64,000 bases of DNA, from assembly GCF_002288925.2 (NCBI RefSeq), contig NW_022098076.1, positions 72,547,425 to 72,611,424 of the forward strand, in the 5' to 3' direction. The first letter of the stretch is position 1. Every line of letters starts with the position of its first letter. This DNA comes from Delphinapterus leucas (lineage: Eukaryota > Chordata > Mammalia > Artiodactyla > Monodontidae). A model generated the notes under the pieces. That model did not search any database, had not been told where the DNA came from, and was given only the letters and a program-made list of their open reading frames with translations. The position numbers were made by a program, and so were the translations under genes. This document shows positions 24,601 to 36,544 of this stretch, piece after piece.

Positions 24601-24975
24601 CTTCCATAGGGTTTACATCAGTCAGGTTATGCTAGGTTGTGTTACGGCAACACAGTCTCCGAATCACAGCAACACTTAAATCTTGCTCATGGTCTGTGTC
24701 CTCCGTGAGTTGGAAGGGAGAGCTCTCCTCATCATACTCACCTGGGATCCAGGATCATCTCACAGCCACCTTGAATGATACTGGTTTCTGCAATAGGAAA
24801 AAGATATCCAGGGAGGGTGTTGTACCTCTAATTGAATGCTAGAAAGGCGTGGTTAGAGAGAGTATGAGAAGGGCGCTACATGTCATTTCCAGTCACAACT
24901 CTTGGGCCAGAACTCATTACATGGCTCCACACAGCCACGGGGGGGGGGGGGGCAGGAGGTACACATCTACCAGAA
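24601..24975 (+). repeat. Unnamed mammalian interspersed repeat, copy A
   Basis: Seen: catcagtcaggttatgctag, gttacggcaacacagtctcc, and near the end ggccagaactcattacatgg followed by a G14 run (24939-24952). The same layout recurs at 25.78-26.13 kb. I recognise the type as a common old mammalian repeat but cannot name the family. Confidence 0.5.
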
Positions 24976-25124
24976 AGGAAGAACACTGGAAAAAAAACTA
25001 GCAAATGGCACTAAAAATTGCCTCCATCTTCTCACCTCTATTTCTTGCACATAAAATGTCAGATTACTTTGCAACAAAACAGAGGTACTGTCTTGGCTCT
25101 GGCATTCTTTGCTTCTGCCATCAT

Positions 25125-25270
25125 GGATTAGTGCTTCTGTTTTCTCATCTCCAAAATGGGAATTACAATACTACCCATCTCATTGAGTTCTTCTGAGAAT
25201 TAAATGTGATAGTGAAAGTAAAGCACTTAGCACAACACTTTAAGTACATAATAAGCACTCACTAAATGTA
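25125..25270 (+). repeat. MIR SINE fragment
   Basis: Seen: tttctcatctccaaaatggg, aattacaatactacccatct, then 'gcacttagcacaacacttta' and 'aataagcactcactaaatg'. This is the 3' half of MIR in sense. Confidence 0.8.
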
Positions 25271-25775
25271 AAGCTGCCTTTTGTACCTGGAGTCATCAGT
25301 TATCTCCATGTAGTTGTTTAAAACATTAAGACACAATGGCATAGTCAGTGGCTAAATATGCTAGTGGGTTAGAACCAAGTCATGGCAAAGGAATGGAAGG
25401 AATAAGACAGTGCATATTTCATGTCATGACTGATCAAGATAAAAAATGAATGTTGGAAAGAAGATCAAGCTATTTACCAAAAAATAAGCATATCTGGTGA
25501 GTGTAGATTTTTTCCAATTTTCAGTTGTGATCTTCATGTAACTGGTTACTTTTTCACTCAACAACTGTTTATGAAATCTTACCAGAGCTGTCTTGGGCTT
25601 TGGGGGTGATAGAGTGGTGGACAAAACAAACAACTTTTTCTTATGGGACTTAATTGTAGTGGGTGGAAAACTAACAATAAACAGGAAACAAGTAATTTTA
25701 TTACTTGTTTATTGTTATTAATTTCATTAAGTAATTTTAGTTAATGATGAGTGATACAAAAGAAACAAAACAGGG
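25271..25775. other. No confidently recognised feature
   Basis: 'actggttactttttcactca' with 'ctgtcttgggctttgggggt' (25540-25610) hints at an antisense L2-like piece. A short palindrome-like 'taattttattacttgtttat' follows. Not assignable. Confidence 0.35.
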
Positions 25776-26140
25776 TGACCTATTTGTTGGGTACCAACAT
25801 CTGCTGAAACAGTTAAACGCTGGAGTCTCACGGGCTTAACACAGTAGAAGCTTAGTTCTCATTCATAGACTGTCCAGTCAGCAGGTCCTGACCGGTGGCT
25901 TTTCTCCTTGTGGTGGTTCAGAAACCCAGACTCCTTCCATCTGTGCTCTGCCATATTCCAGAAGCTCCTCTGCCTTCAGCCTGCAAACAGACAAAAATAA
26001 AGAGCTTAGAGGATTGTGTGGGATATTTTGCAGGCCAGGCCTATTTTGGACTTATTTCACAATTGCCCACGTTTCACTGGGCAGAACTCGGTCACATGGC
26101 CGCACCTGACCTCAAGTCTGGCTGAGTGCCCAAGGGGAAA
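25776..26140 (+). repeat. Unnamed mammalian interspersed repeat, copy B
   Basis: Same family layout as 24601-24975: an opening 'caacatctgctgaaac', a middle 'cacgggcttaacacagtaga', and an end gggcagaactcggtcacatg. The two copies are in the same orientation. Confidence 0.5.
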
Positions 26141-26819
26141 AGGAAAGCAGTTTCACAGAAGTTTCTGCTACTGTAATGAGAAGATATAATGGGGGGGGAG
26201 AATATTTGATAACAGACATCACTGGAAAGGTTCTATTGGAGTTGAAAGCAGAATGGGAAGAAGGACAAGGGCATGTGTATAGCTTCCTGGTAACATCCAA
26301 GGTAGAGAAAATAGTATGTACAAAGGCAGGAACATGCTAGGCCTGTTAGAACAGAAACGACAGTGTGACGGTGTTATGCTTTGGTGTCTATAGTTACTTA
26401 TTTATCCTGACAGGAAACAGGAGGTTTCTGGATCAGAGCTCACGCCATTTATTTGCTCACAGAGCAGCTCATGTTGATTTTCCATCCCCCAGTTCCGCAT
26501 GGGGAGAAGCAGTGAGAACCAGGTGTACCCTGTGGGGACAGTGGGGCTACGTACCATGGAAAGGAACTGCCACATTATGAAACCCAGTGCCCCTCCACTA
26601 CTGCGGTAGAAAGAGAAAGAGAAACCTTTGTTCTGAAATATAAGCAAATCCACTATAGGAGGAGGAGGGGAAGGGCTTTAGACTTCCCAACACTGTAATG
26701 TAAACAAGTGCCTCAAGGGGAGATACCCCTAAATCTCTCCAGAAGTCCCCATCTTCAGGGTTGCTATTCAAGCATCTTTTGACATCCAAGTGCAGTACTC
26801 TGCTCTGAAAGCCCTGACC
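26141..26819. other. No recognised feature
   Basis: Purine-leaning intron with a short G run near 26191. Frames of 60-80 codons lack features. Confidence 0.4.
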
Positions 26820-27264
26820 TTATCAAAACATGAAAAGAATCATGGAGCAAAATGCGTGAGAAGGGAGAATGGTAAAGGATGAGGTCAGATAGTCAGACAG
26901 AAGCCAAACAGTACAGAGCTTTCGGAACTAAGTAAAGAGTTTAAAATTTATTCTACGTGCAATGGTAATTGTTTGGATGGCTGTAAGAAGCAGCATGGCA
27001 TGATCTGATTCAGGTTTTATTGATCACTTCAGTGGCTGAGAAAGAAATCGATGGGGAGTAGGGTGAGGGTAGGAGGGGGGAGATGAGTAAGGATGCCCCT
27101 GCTGCTCTCTTGCTCCATGTGATGATGTCCTGCACCAGAGTGGTGACAGTGGAAGAGAGCAGAGGTGGGCAGCGTAAGGGCGTATGTTGAGGAAGGAACT
27201 GATATACTGGATAAGGGGTGGGGTGGAGGTAGGGAAAGAAAGAGAGTTATTCTAATTCTCAGGT
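26820..27264 (-). repeat. L2-like repeat, antisense (first part)
   Basis: Seen: gaggtcagatagtcagacag, 'gtacagagctttcggaacta', and catggcatgatctgattcag. This is the long antisense L2-like repeat also present at 11.9 kb and 48.1 kb. An L1 inserted at 27265 splits it; the sequence resumes at 27470. Confidence 0.55.
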
Positions 27265-27458
27265 GTTTTTTTTTAATTTTTATTTTATATTGGAGCATAG
27301 TTGATTAACAATGTTGTGTTAGATTCAGGTGTACAGCAAAGTGATTCAGTTATTACTATACACATATCTATTCTTTTTCAAATTATTTTCCCACTTAGGT
27401 TATCACAGAATATTGAGCAGCGTTCCCTGGGCTATACAGTAGGTCCTTGTTGGTTATC
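27265..27458 (-). repeat. 5'-truncated cetartiodactyl L1, antisense, with TSD
   Basis: Only the last ~190 bp of an L1. On the - strand it ends ...actatgctccaatataaaataaaaat plus A's (seen as ttttttttaatttttatttt on +). Perfect 11-bp TSD AATTCTCAGGT at 27254-27264 and 27459-27469. A typical endonuclease-mediated, severely truncated insertion. Confidence 0.93.
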
Positions 27459-27469
27459 AATTCTCAGGT

Positions 27470-28189
27470 TTTTGACTGCCTAGGTTTTTTGTTTGAGCAA
27501 CTAGTGATGCCATTTACTTAAAGGGAACGATTTGGCAAGGGTCGAGAGAGGCAGTTGGGAAGTAGTAAATCAAAAAGTCTCCTTTTGCATATCATGTCTA
27601 ACATGCTGTATCAGACAGGTCACAAGCAGGAAACAGATGATACATGGAGTACACTCAAGTTGAATGGTTACAGAAATGTGAACAGGGTTAAGGGACCAAA
27701 CACAGCACCCAAACGCTAGCAACAATAGAAAGCTATTACTACCACTAGGTGTGAAGGGGCTGGGGAAGGAGAACATTACTGAACAGTGTGAGCTGTAACC
27801 ATTGGAGAGGACCTGCACAACGTAAGCAGTGGAATTAGGTAGAGGGCAGAGCCAGTAAGAAAATCACAGCTGAACAGGAAGGGAGCTGAAGTGATCATTT
27901 ATCCATCTTCTATATAGTTCCACTCTTCCATATCCTGCTGGTGGTTTTCTCTTACTGAATCCAACCAGAAGACAGAGAACCTGAGAGCCCACAGTGATGT
28001 AGTTAGTAGAGATCAGGGCACAGAGAGGGAAGGGCCACATGGGGATTTAATCTGAGAGACAAATAGAAAAAACAGCACTGATGCTGATAAGACTCCTTCG
28101 TGGGGTCTTAGGAGGCAGATAGATAGCTAAGAGTAGAGATGTTGATTTGGACATCATCACTATTTCAGTGGCCTATCTAGCATGTACTA
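27470..28189. repeat. L2-like continuation, then unassigned
   Basis: 27470-27530 continues the split repeat (tttgactgcc... tttgtttgagcaactagtga). The remainder holds diverged purine-rich sequence of similar style, not clearly assignable. Confidence 0.4.
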
Positions 28190-28435
28190 AGAGCTAATAT
28201 TTGTAAGCTCTTACTTTGTGATAGGCACTGTTCCAACATTTCACATGCATTATCTCATTTAATTCTCAAAACAGACCTATAGGTTAAATATCATTATCTC
28301 ATTGGACATGGGTAATAGCGTTTAACCGATAGATTTGTTTTGAGAATTACTTGAGGCAACAGAAGCACAGTGAAGTGAAGCAACCTGTTTAAGTTCACAT
28401 AGCTATTTGGTAGCAGAGCCAAGAATTAAGTTCCA
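28190..28435 (-). repeat. MIR SINE, antisense, with internal extra sequence
   Basis: Seen on +: taagctcttactttgtgata, tcacatgcattatctcattt, 'gcacagtgaagtgaag' and 'gtagcagagccaagaatt'. About 60 extra bases (about 28295-28360) sit between the 'tatctcatt' and 'gaggcaacagaa' landmarks. Confidence 0.75.
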
Positions 28436-29690
28436 GATGTTTTTATCCCCAGAGTCAATAATGGAAACCATTATTGCATACAGCTTCTCTGAGAGAATCA
28501 AATACTGGAGCAGTGACACGTTAGGTCACATGATTTTCTTTGTTTTTTGGTTTTTTTTGGTAAGACTCTTCCCTTTTTTTCATTTTTTCCACTTCTTTGA
28601 AAGAAAACAATTCTGACAAGAATTCATCAAAGAAGATATTCTGAAATTTAATGCCCTGGTGTGGGTATTGCTTTTGATTAAGGCTGTTCGAAGACTAGAA
28701 TATTAGTAACCCACATATTCCCTATACCACAAAAAAAGAGTAGATTCACTTTTATCTTGGAAACAAAGCTGGATAGAAAAGCTTTTTTAACTTTTCTTAA
28801 TTCATGAAACATTTATCTTCGAGTCAGGTTTTGTTATAGCAGCACAAATGTGGTCCATCAGCATTTCCATTATAACCCCATATTTCCAGGGCTTTTCAAG
28901 AGTGCCTTAGAGATTCTACTTTGAATTAAAACTTGGCATTCAGGATTTGAATCAGAAAACTCCATTTTCCTTACCAATTAATCAAATAGTTTAGAGGTTC
29001 TCAGTTTAGAAGAGGACCAAACATAAAACTTTTATTAATGCAAAAAGTATTTTAAGACAAATTTACTAACAAATATTTTAAAATATTAACACTCACTATA
29101 CAACTATAATATTATATAACTATTTATATTAGTTCTCAAAAAAGTTAACCATAAACACTCCTAAGATAATATATGAAAGATAACCATAACATCTTATACT
29201 TTGCCTTTTTGGCTTTGTAAGTAATTTATCTCTACTTTGGGAATTTGGGTAATTGGAAGTCCTCAGCATAATTGGTTTAATGTTATTAACAGTATCAAGA
29301 TACTGAACCAGAAGAGCCTAAGTAGGGGGAATCCTGAGAGGGTGCCAGAGTATTTCAACATATTTTTATGAATTTAACTTCATGTGGGGAAATTTTGCAT
29401 TCTGTACAAAGGGATTAACAGCATGAATTAATTCTGTAAATAGATATTTGAAATATAATGTGCTGAATGCAATGGCAGTAATGAGGATTGAATAAGTTTA
29501 GTTACAAAGCCTTTCCACTTAGTTCCAAGCTATTCCATGAATGTTCTGCAACAACGAGGGGGCATGATGATGACCCTGTGTCTTTAATACCTCATTCTGC
29601 AGTCTTTTCTGTAATCTCTCCCCCAGCCTTAAATGGTTTAGGACTAAGTAAGCACAAGGTAGTGAATGAAAGTAGATGAAGCCTTTTGAG
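28436..29690. other. No recognised feature
   Basis: AT-rich intron with a T-rich patch near 28535-28590. No repeat family or gene seen. Confidence 0.45.
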
Positions 29691-30195
29691 TAAACCTGCT
29701 CTCCTGACTGACTTCTCTCCAGCCACACTGGCCTCCTTGCTATTCCAGAAACACACCAGGCAAACTCCCACATTGAGATTTGTTCTAGCTTTTCTTCTTC
29801 CTGGAATGCTTTTCCTCCAGATGTCTGCTTGCCTAACTCCCTTACTGCCTCATTCTTGGTTCAAACCCTGCTTTCTGAGCGTGGTCAAACTCCATCACTC
29901 TACTTGATAATTCGATTTGCCCTTAGCCCTTCAACCCCAGGACTCATGACACCCCTTACCCTGCCTGACTTTTCTTCTTTCCACAATATTTACTATCTTC
30001 TAACACACTTTGTACCTTTTAAAAATATTTCTTATCTTCTAACACACTTTGTACCTTTGTACTTTCCCTCTCCCCCTGGAGTATAAGGTCAGTGAAGACA
30101 AGCTTCTTTGTTTTATTCACTGACATATTCTAAGCACCTAGAATTGTGCTGGACATATATTAATTGCTCAAAGATATTTGTTAAATGAATAATAC
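29691..30195 (+). repeat. L2 LINE, 3' end in sense
   Basis: Seen in order: cacactggcctccttgctat, 'cttcttcctggaatgctttt', ctaactcccttactgcctc, ctggagtataaggtcagtga, 'ctaagcacctagaattgtgc' and 'gttaaatgaat'. This is the standard order of the L2 3' region. It contains a local 39-bp duplication at 29985-30062. Confidence 0.85.
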
Positions 30196-31000
30196 ACTGT
30201 TGAATGAAATCTGAATTTCTGCCTATAACAAGAATCTACAAACAACATTCCAGATATAACTTTCTCTGTTCCCTGGTTCTTCTATGGAATTTGAGTTATT
30301 CCCCTAAGGTAGGTAAGAATGCTCTTTGAACATCAGTGTCAAAATGAAAGGTCCCACATTTAAATCCTTTTTGTAATGTGTTATGGGCCCATTTTTCTTA
30401 AAATTGTTTAAATTAAAACGTGGAAATTTTGTGGTTAAATTGAATTTTAGTTTTAGCTATTGTTTGGAAAAGATGACCTGAATGGGTAGATGCAAAGTAT
30501 GGTTTTCACAAAACAAATGCTTATTTTACTGGGCACATTTGTAACATTTTTTTATACTTGTAATGATATTAATACCAAACTGTGAAAGTTTATGAATTAA
30601 AATGTGATCTTGTGATTAAAAAGGAGAAAGAACCCCACACCCTCAGCAGTGGTGAAAATGTGCTGAAAACAAGGGCTTTCTAAGGGCTTCACTACTTGGC
30701 ACCATGGCTTGAAAGCTATGTTAATTGCAGAATAGAGTCAGTTAGTGAGAGTTCACCACCGGCTCAGAGGTATAAAAGTGAGGACCCTGGAATTTCAGTG
30801 TAGATACTAATGCTGTTGGCACACGCACCCGCACAGCCCTGTCTGATTCTGAATGGTAGCTGACAGCAAAAGCTAGCCTTTTCTCCCATGAGTATGTATT
30901 AGTTTTATTTATGGACTTTGAAACAAGTAAGATCTATTATCTTTCCTTTTCTTTTCACATAGTAAATTGAATTTATTTGATTTGTATTTCTGCTTTGTTT
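30196..31000. other. Intron before the SPAG16 exon, no recognised feature
   Basis: No repeat family seen. The last ~50 bases hold the pyrimidine tract of the splice acceptor. Confidence 0.5.
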
Positions 31001-31006
31001 TCTTAG

Positions 31007-31072
31007 GGTAAATGTGAGCAGTCCCTCTATGGTCACATGCATTCCATCAATGATGCCACCTTCACTCCTAGG
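31007..31072 (+). CDS. SPAG16: SPAG16 internal coding exon, 66 nt, WD40 region
   Basis: Seen: a 66-nt open segment between a strong acceptor (pyrimidine-rich tract then ttcttag) and a consensus donor (AGG|gtgagt). It reads in frame 0 as GKCEQSLYGHMHSINDATFTPR, 22 codons, phase 0 at both ends. Known: this closely matches the C-terminal WD40 domain of SPAG16/PF20, a protein of the axonemal central pair that interacts with SPAG6 and is needed for flagellar beating. The GH dipeptide near the middle is the usual start of a WD repeat, whose closing LWD lies on the next exon 32 kb downstream. Inference: this is the third-last or a nearby exon of the gene, since about 57 residues should remain after the following exon. 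Because it is a multiple of three, skipping it would keep frame but break a propeller blade. Nothing looks damaged. Confidence 0.93.
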
Positions 31073-31080
31073 GTGAGTTC

Positions 31081-34000
31081 AGTTCTCCCAATAAATTATT
31101 TTACTGCTTCATATATACAAATTCATTTTAATGAAACAAAGTTCCAGAAAAAAATGGCACATTAACAGGGTGAGAGAACAAATTTGAGAATTAATTATAG
31201 CAGTGAAAAAAATATATATGTAGTATAGGGTTACAGAAGTTTAAAACGCACACACTATACAGTGGTAGAAACAAGGAGGAAATCTGTTGTACTTAACTCC
31301 ACTTAAACACATTTTTTAAAAGCTTTTTGTCTAATGTGGGCTTCAAGAAAGTAAGTGGGATATAAACTTGTAAATTTTAAAGTAAAATCACAAAATAATG
31401 AAAATGCTTGAAAGGAAACCTATAAAAAATGTTAAAGAAATAGGGCCTTTCTTCAGGTTAGAATAGAGCAACCTTGATTTGACAGTTCTTCAGTTCCTCA
31501 TGGACAGGTTTCACATATGTCTTTCTTTATGTAAACTGATGACATAGCATAAATATTTATCTGCAGTTTGAGGTATGTAGATATCAGGATGATTTCACCA
31601 ATGATGAAGATTGTTAAACATGGCTTTGAGTTTCTGTGCCAATTGGGGTTGTCTCTAAAAGAGTTGATAGTAATCGTGGAAGGATGATTTAAGTTTGTTC
31701 CTTCTCAGATGAAAGCAATTTGACTAGATAGATGACCTCTCAAGTCCCTTGAAACTCTGTGATTTAATTATAGCTAACATTTTAATTTGGCTCTAAGTTC
31801 CCAGGAGAGTGTAAATCTTAATTCCATACTCCTCTTTCTTTTCCAATTAGCTAAAAAAGAAATCTGATAGATCACCTACATCTAGCTTCAAAATGACAGC
31901 TTAGTCAAAACTCCATTACTATCATGCTGTTATTATTCTTTCAGAGAGAGAGAAATATTCACTAAAAATCATTTCTACTAAAGGAATGTTGTTTACCTCA
32001 ACTGAAATTTTGCTGGTGTCGTCAGCCCTGGAATGTTCATGATTGGCTCAACTAAAATTAAATTCTAACAAATTTGTCTTAGTAAGGAATCTCCATTTGA
32101 TTGACTCTATTGAGCCAATATATTATGGATTAGTTCTAAATACCAGGTAAAATTTTATTTCTAGCAGAGTATAGAACCATTTAAGCACTATGGACCCACA
32201 TGATAGGATATTTATGTTAAAAAATCTATTAAGTGGCCTAGAGCTTCACATACCCCAGGAAAATTAAATAGAAGCTAAAATGAAGTAAACTAATATTTTG
32301 TAAGTCAGGCATTTATTTTGGTAAGCAATATCATAGCTGAAAAAGACGTACCATTTAACATCCTAAATAGTAAAATTATTAAATATGGAAATAGCCAAAT
32401 TAGACTTAGTCAGCAATCAAGGGACACATACATTAATTATGTATATTTCAAAAGCAGGATATTGAATATGTGGTCCAGGTGTCCAATATCAAAGTGGCTA
32501 ATCCGTTTTTGCTTACACACTTTGTTCATACCAAGGGGACTATTACAACCCTATTCCAAATCAATATCCCAAAGCCTCATTGAATTTTTCCACTAATTTA
32601 TCTCTTCTTCACTGGAAATAGTTAATAAACTATTAAGGAAATGATGTTTTGTTATGATGAATGACACTCTTAAGTAAAATTTTCCATCACTCGTGTCAAC
32701 TGTTTTGAAAACTGTCGTATTTCACGTACCCGGTAGGGAATGTCAAGAGGGAGGAGGCAGCAGTAACTGAAAGACTTCCAGGATGTCTCAAGCACATGGC
32801 ATCGTGACACAGTTCACATTCAAACCTCAGGCAAAGTTGTGGTCATAAATGCATCATGCGGTACATACATGGCAGGCAGAGATTTGAATTATTTAGTGTT
32901 AGCTCTGCTAATTGTCTGATGCCTGAGGGATATGCATTCAAGTTACATTACCAGTTAAAAATACGTTCAGCTGTTTACATAAACACAATTTTAGGAAAAG
33001 TCTACAATTTTAGATTTGTAAGCAGAAATAAAAAATGTAAAACTCAGTGTTATCCAGCTAGCAACCAAGAATCACGGAAACAAATATGCAATATACAGTA
33101 TATATATATGGTTCTGTAAAGCTGTATAAGTTGAATTTTATTTCTGTGTTATAATGTTAGGGCTCTGATGTCTTCACCTCTGACCGATTTTTCTGTTGGA
33201 GATAGACATTTATTTAAAACCTCTTTTTAAAGTAATTTGTTAATGAAACACTTTAAGGACCTATGAAAGCTTTTTATTAGGTCAATTTTGTAAAGCAAAA
33301 CCAAAATATTTTTTAAAAGTTGAAAGTAATTGCTGGAATAATATTAATAGACACATACAATTCAATGTAAGTAAAAGATTCTTTTAAACTATGTAAAAAT
33401 ACATAGCAAGAAAATGAGCAGGGTATTCCTATCAGAGGGAGTCTCCCCGGCCTTCAGTTTTCCAGGAAATTGACCCATAGTCTGACTAGGGTAGGGATTC
33501 CATCAAGCCTTCTAGAAACTCTTTCTGGTCCTCTTCTAGAGTGATGTTATGGTGGGGTGGGTGTCCTTATCTCTCCGTGGACATTCCCAGCTGTTCTGAG
33601 AGACACATAGTCAGGATGACTATGCTGGGCCTGCCTGGTAAGGCCAGGTGAACACTATAAATCAACTCTATTAGAATACCAGTGCATCTTTCCTTGGGAA
33701 TATTTACCTCCATTTCACACATTCATGCTGGGAATTTAGTCTCAATTCATTAGTTATTAAACGAAATTGAAAGGCTGTGTAGAATCAAAGAAACTACTAG
33801 TAGTTCTAGAGGTCTAACCAGCTCATGAAAGGAAACTTCAGACCTGCCTTGAGTACTATTCTCACTTCTTTTAACTGACCTGTTGTTTTATTCAAATACT
33901 CTTATATTGATTATTTTAATGTAGAGGTGTATATCTTTATTGCAACTAATTATATAAAATATGGATATTTTGATTTTGAAGTGAATGATATAATATATAG

Positions 34001-36529
34001 CCTTAATAGAAGACTAGTCAAATTCTAACTTGTTTCCCACCTGTATAATTCCATGGAAACTGTAACTGCCGTGAATATGGTGAAAGAGAGTGAAGTCTAT
34101 CAGTTTTATCTTTACAGCGGTTGCGAGTTTTAAGCAAATAAGAGGGAAAGGGGTTTAATAGTAATTTGCAGTAAAGTAGATACCCCCTCTGTTGGCCTTG
34201 AGTCATGTGGAGGGCAAGAGAAATAATTTCCTGTTTTAGAGAACTTGAAGAAGAGTGTAACTATGAGAAGTAATTCAGGCCAAGAAGGTGAAGGAAGTGT
34301 TTGGAACAGAGAGTGGCATTACAGGGGAATTGGTTGATCATGTATATGGATCATTAGAGGATGGAGTAGAAGGGTGTGTGAGAGAGAGGAAGGGTAATGG
34401 GATAAGATTAAAGGACAAACACAGCTCTTTGAAGATGAGAGTGTATGTAATAAGGGAAAACATGCTGGCCTGGCCACCTATCAATAACAGAAATAAGTAT
34501 AACAGTCACATTCTGCATGTCAAAATGGCCATAGAATCAAAATGAAAAATCAAAAAGCCAAATACTCATAAAATATGATAGTATAGAAAAAAGATTAAGT
34601 CCACTCTGCATTTCCTATCCCTAGATATCTTACCCTGAGCTTCCTATCCACAGGTATCAGAGGTTATGGATTCAAGTTGTGTGATAAAGAGTTGCCCCAG
34701 GAAGTGTGGGCTAAGTCAGCTTTAGTTCAAAAGTCATTGAGGGCAGATTGGACTTTCAGAATTAAGTCATGGATCATGGATCAAATGAGATATTTTAAAA
34801 TCAAAATACGCCATAACCCCACTGAAATCCTAAGGTAGATTTACTGCTGTGCTTCACTACTGGAAGCTCCCAGTCACTCTCCCTCATTCTTTGAAGGCTA
34901 GAGTTCCTGAATCACTGTCTTTCCCTACACATATGGCCCACAGAGCACTCTGATCACTTTCTTATTGACCACTTTTCCTCCAACACTTCTTTATCCTCAG
35001 TCGCATACCCCCGAAGTCAAACTGCGAGCACTTTGTCATTAACTGTAAATGCATCACCTCCAAAATCTCAATTTCAAGCATTGCTTTTCTAAAGATACCT
35101 GTCTTCCAGCTCTGAGTAAAGCCAGTACAATATTTCCACTTCATTGAGAGCTCTAATCAGCTAAAATCTTACTCAGCATCTTATCACCTTTTTGCCTTCA
35201 CTTATCATTTTATCCCAGCCTGGGTTCCTCAGTTGTCATTCTGGCAATTCCACCACAAAGGACTTTGGTTCAATTTGACCTCATTTTTTCTGTAATGCTT
35301 AACTGGCAAATCTACATTCTTTGGCCTATACTGGGACAGACTAAAAAATACTGGAGGAAACTATACAAACTGTTTTTTTTCTTTAAATTAACTTTAAATT
35401 TCCCTTTCCTTGTTTCATTATGTATTATTTGAGTTCAGATGTATGTATATCTATATCTATATATCCATAATTTCTTTGACTTTTGAGTGGTGGTATTATT
35501 TCTGCATTATATCTTATTCCTCCATGTTGCCCAGAAGTCTCCCATATCATTTTCTCCTCAACCATTCAAATATGAACTCCAAGTCAACAACTCCCCTGAA
35601 ACTCTCTGATTTCCATATTGTTTCATCCAATGACCGTTTCTCCATTATTATTAAACTTTACTTTTCATAGTTACTTTTAAAACCTTCTTCTTGAATCCTG
35701 AGAAGTAAAATCTCCGTGGTCACTGCTTTTTAAACTACTGTTCTGGATCCTTCTCTACTACCTGACTCCAAAATACTAAACTGTATCAAGACTCAATCTT
35801 AAATCTTATTCTCTAGCAGGTTCTCTTCTTGCATCATCTCACTCAAACCTGTGGCTTTTAATTTCATCTGCATGTGATGATTTCTAGGTAAATCCCACTC
35901 TGTACTTCAGACTCACTGTTAGCTATTTTGCATCTCAGCCTAAATATCTATATCTCATTTTAATATGCTAAAAATGAAACTATTGCTTTCCCTTTCTCCT
36001 AACTGGTTCCTTTCCCCATCTTTTCATTAGTCATTGTGACCCTGTTAATCCCAGTGCAGAAGCAGAAGGATCAGTCATGGTTCACAATTGTCTTGGGGCT
36101 TTCTGTCTGTTCACTTTTAAAAAAAAATCTCTCTACACTGGAAAGCAGTAAAAAGGAATGAGAAAAAGGACATTTTAAATCTTGTTTGGCTCAATAGCTC
36201 CAGCATCTAGTATAGCTTATTTTGCATACTTAGTATTAAAAAATGTGATGAATAAATGCAGAGTTTTAGACAAATGAAAGCACACGGATTTCATTACAAC
36301 ATTGTATCATTGCATCTTATTTATTTCAACTTTATTGGCTTTCAAAGTCCTGTGGATATTGAACTGCAAGACACAAACTCATTTATTGATAATTCTCACA
36401 ATAGATTAGTTGCTCCTTAGAAAGCTTCTATAAATCATAGTGTTCCATACCTTTGGAGCCCTGGAAAATTACCCAATTGCAGTTATACTTATCTCCTAGT
36501 ACATTTTGGATCCTGGCTTTGCCATTCAC
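31081..36529. other. Intron with few recognisable repeats
   Basis: About 5.4 kb after the exon. Mostly AT-rich and, unusually for the window, without clear SINE, L1 or LTR copies. 34.9-36.1 kb is pyrimidine-rich and has phrases like those of sense L2-like copies (cactctgtacttcagactca; 'aaaatgaaactattgctttc'), but I cannot assign it. Open frames of up to 92 codons (32318-32596) have no recognised domain. Confidence 0.4.
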
Positions 36530-36544
36530 AAGATGTATAATCTT

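Larger units (their letters stand above)
1..31006 (+). other. SPAG16: SPAG16 intron, 3' part (acceptor at 31006)
   Basis: At least 31 kb of non-coding sequence upstream of the first exon seen. The intron enters from outside the window. It is phase 0, because the exon begins with a whole codon (GGT). It holds interspersed repeats of many ages, listed separately, and no other open frame with a recognisable protein. The polypyrimidine tract before 31006 is clear. Confidence 0.85.
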
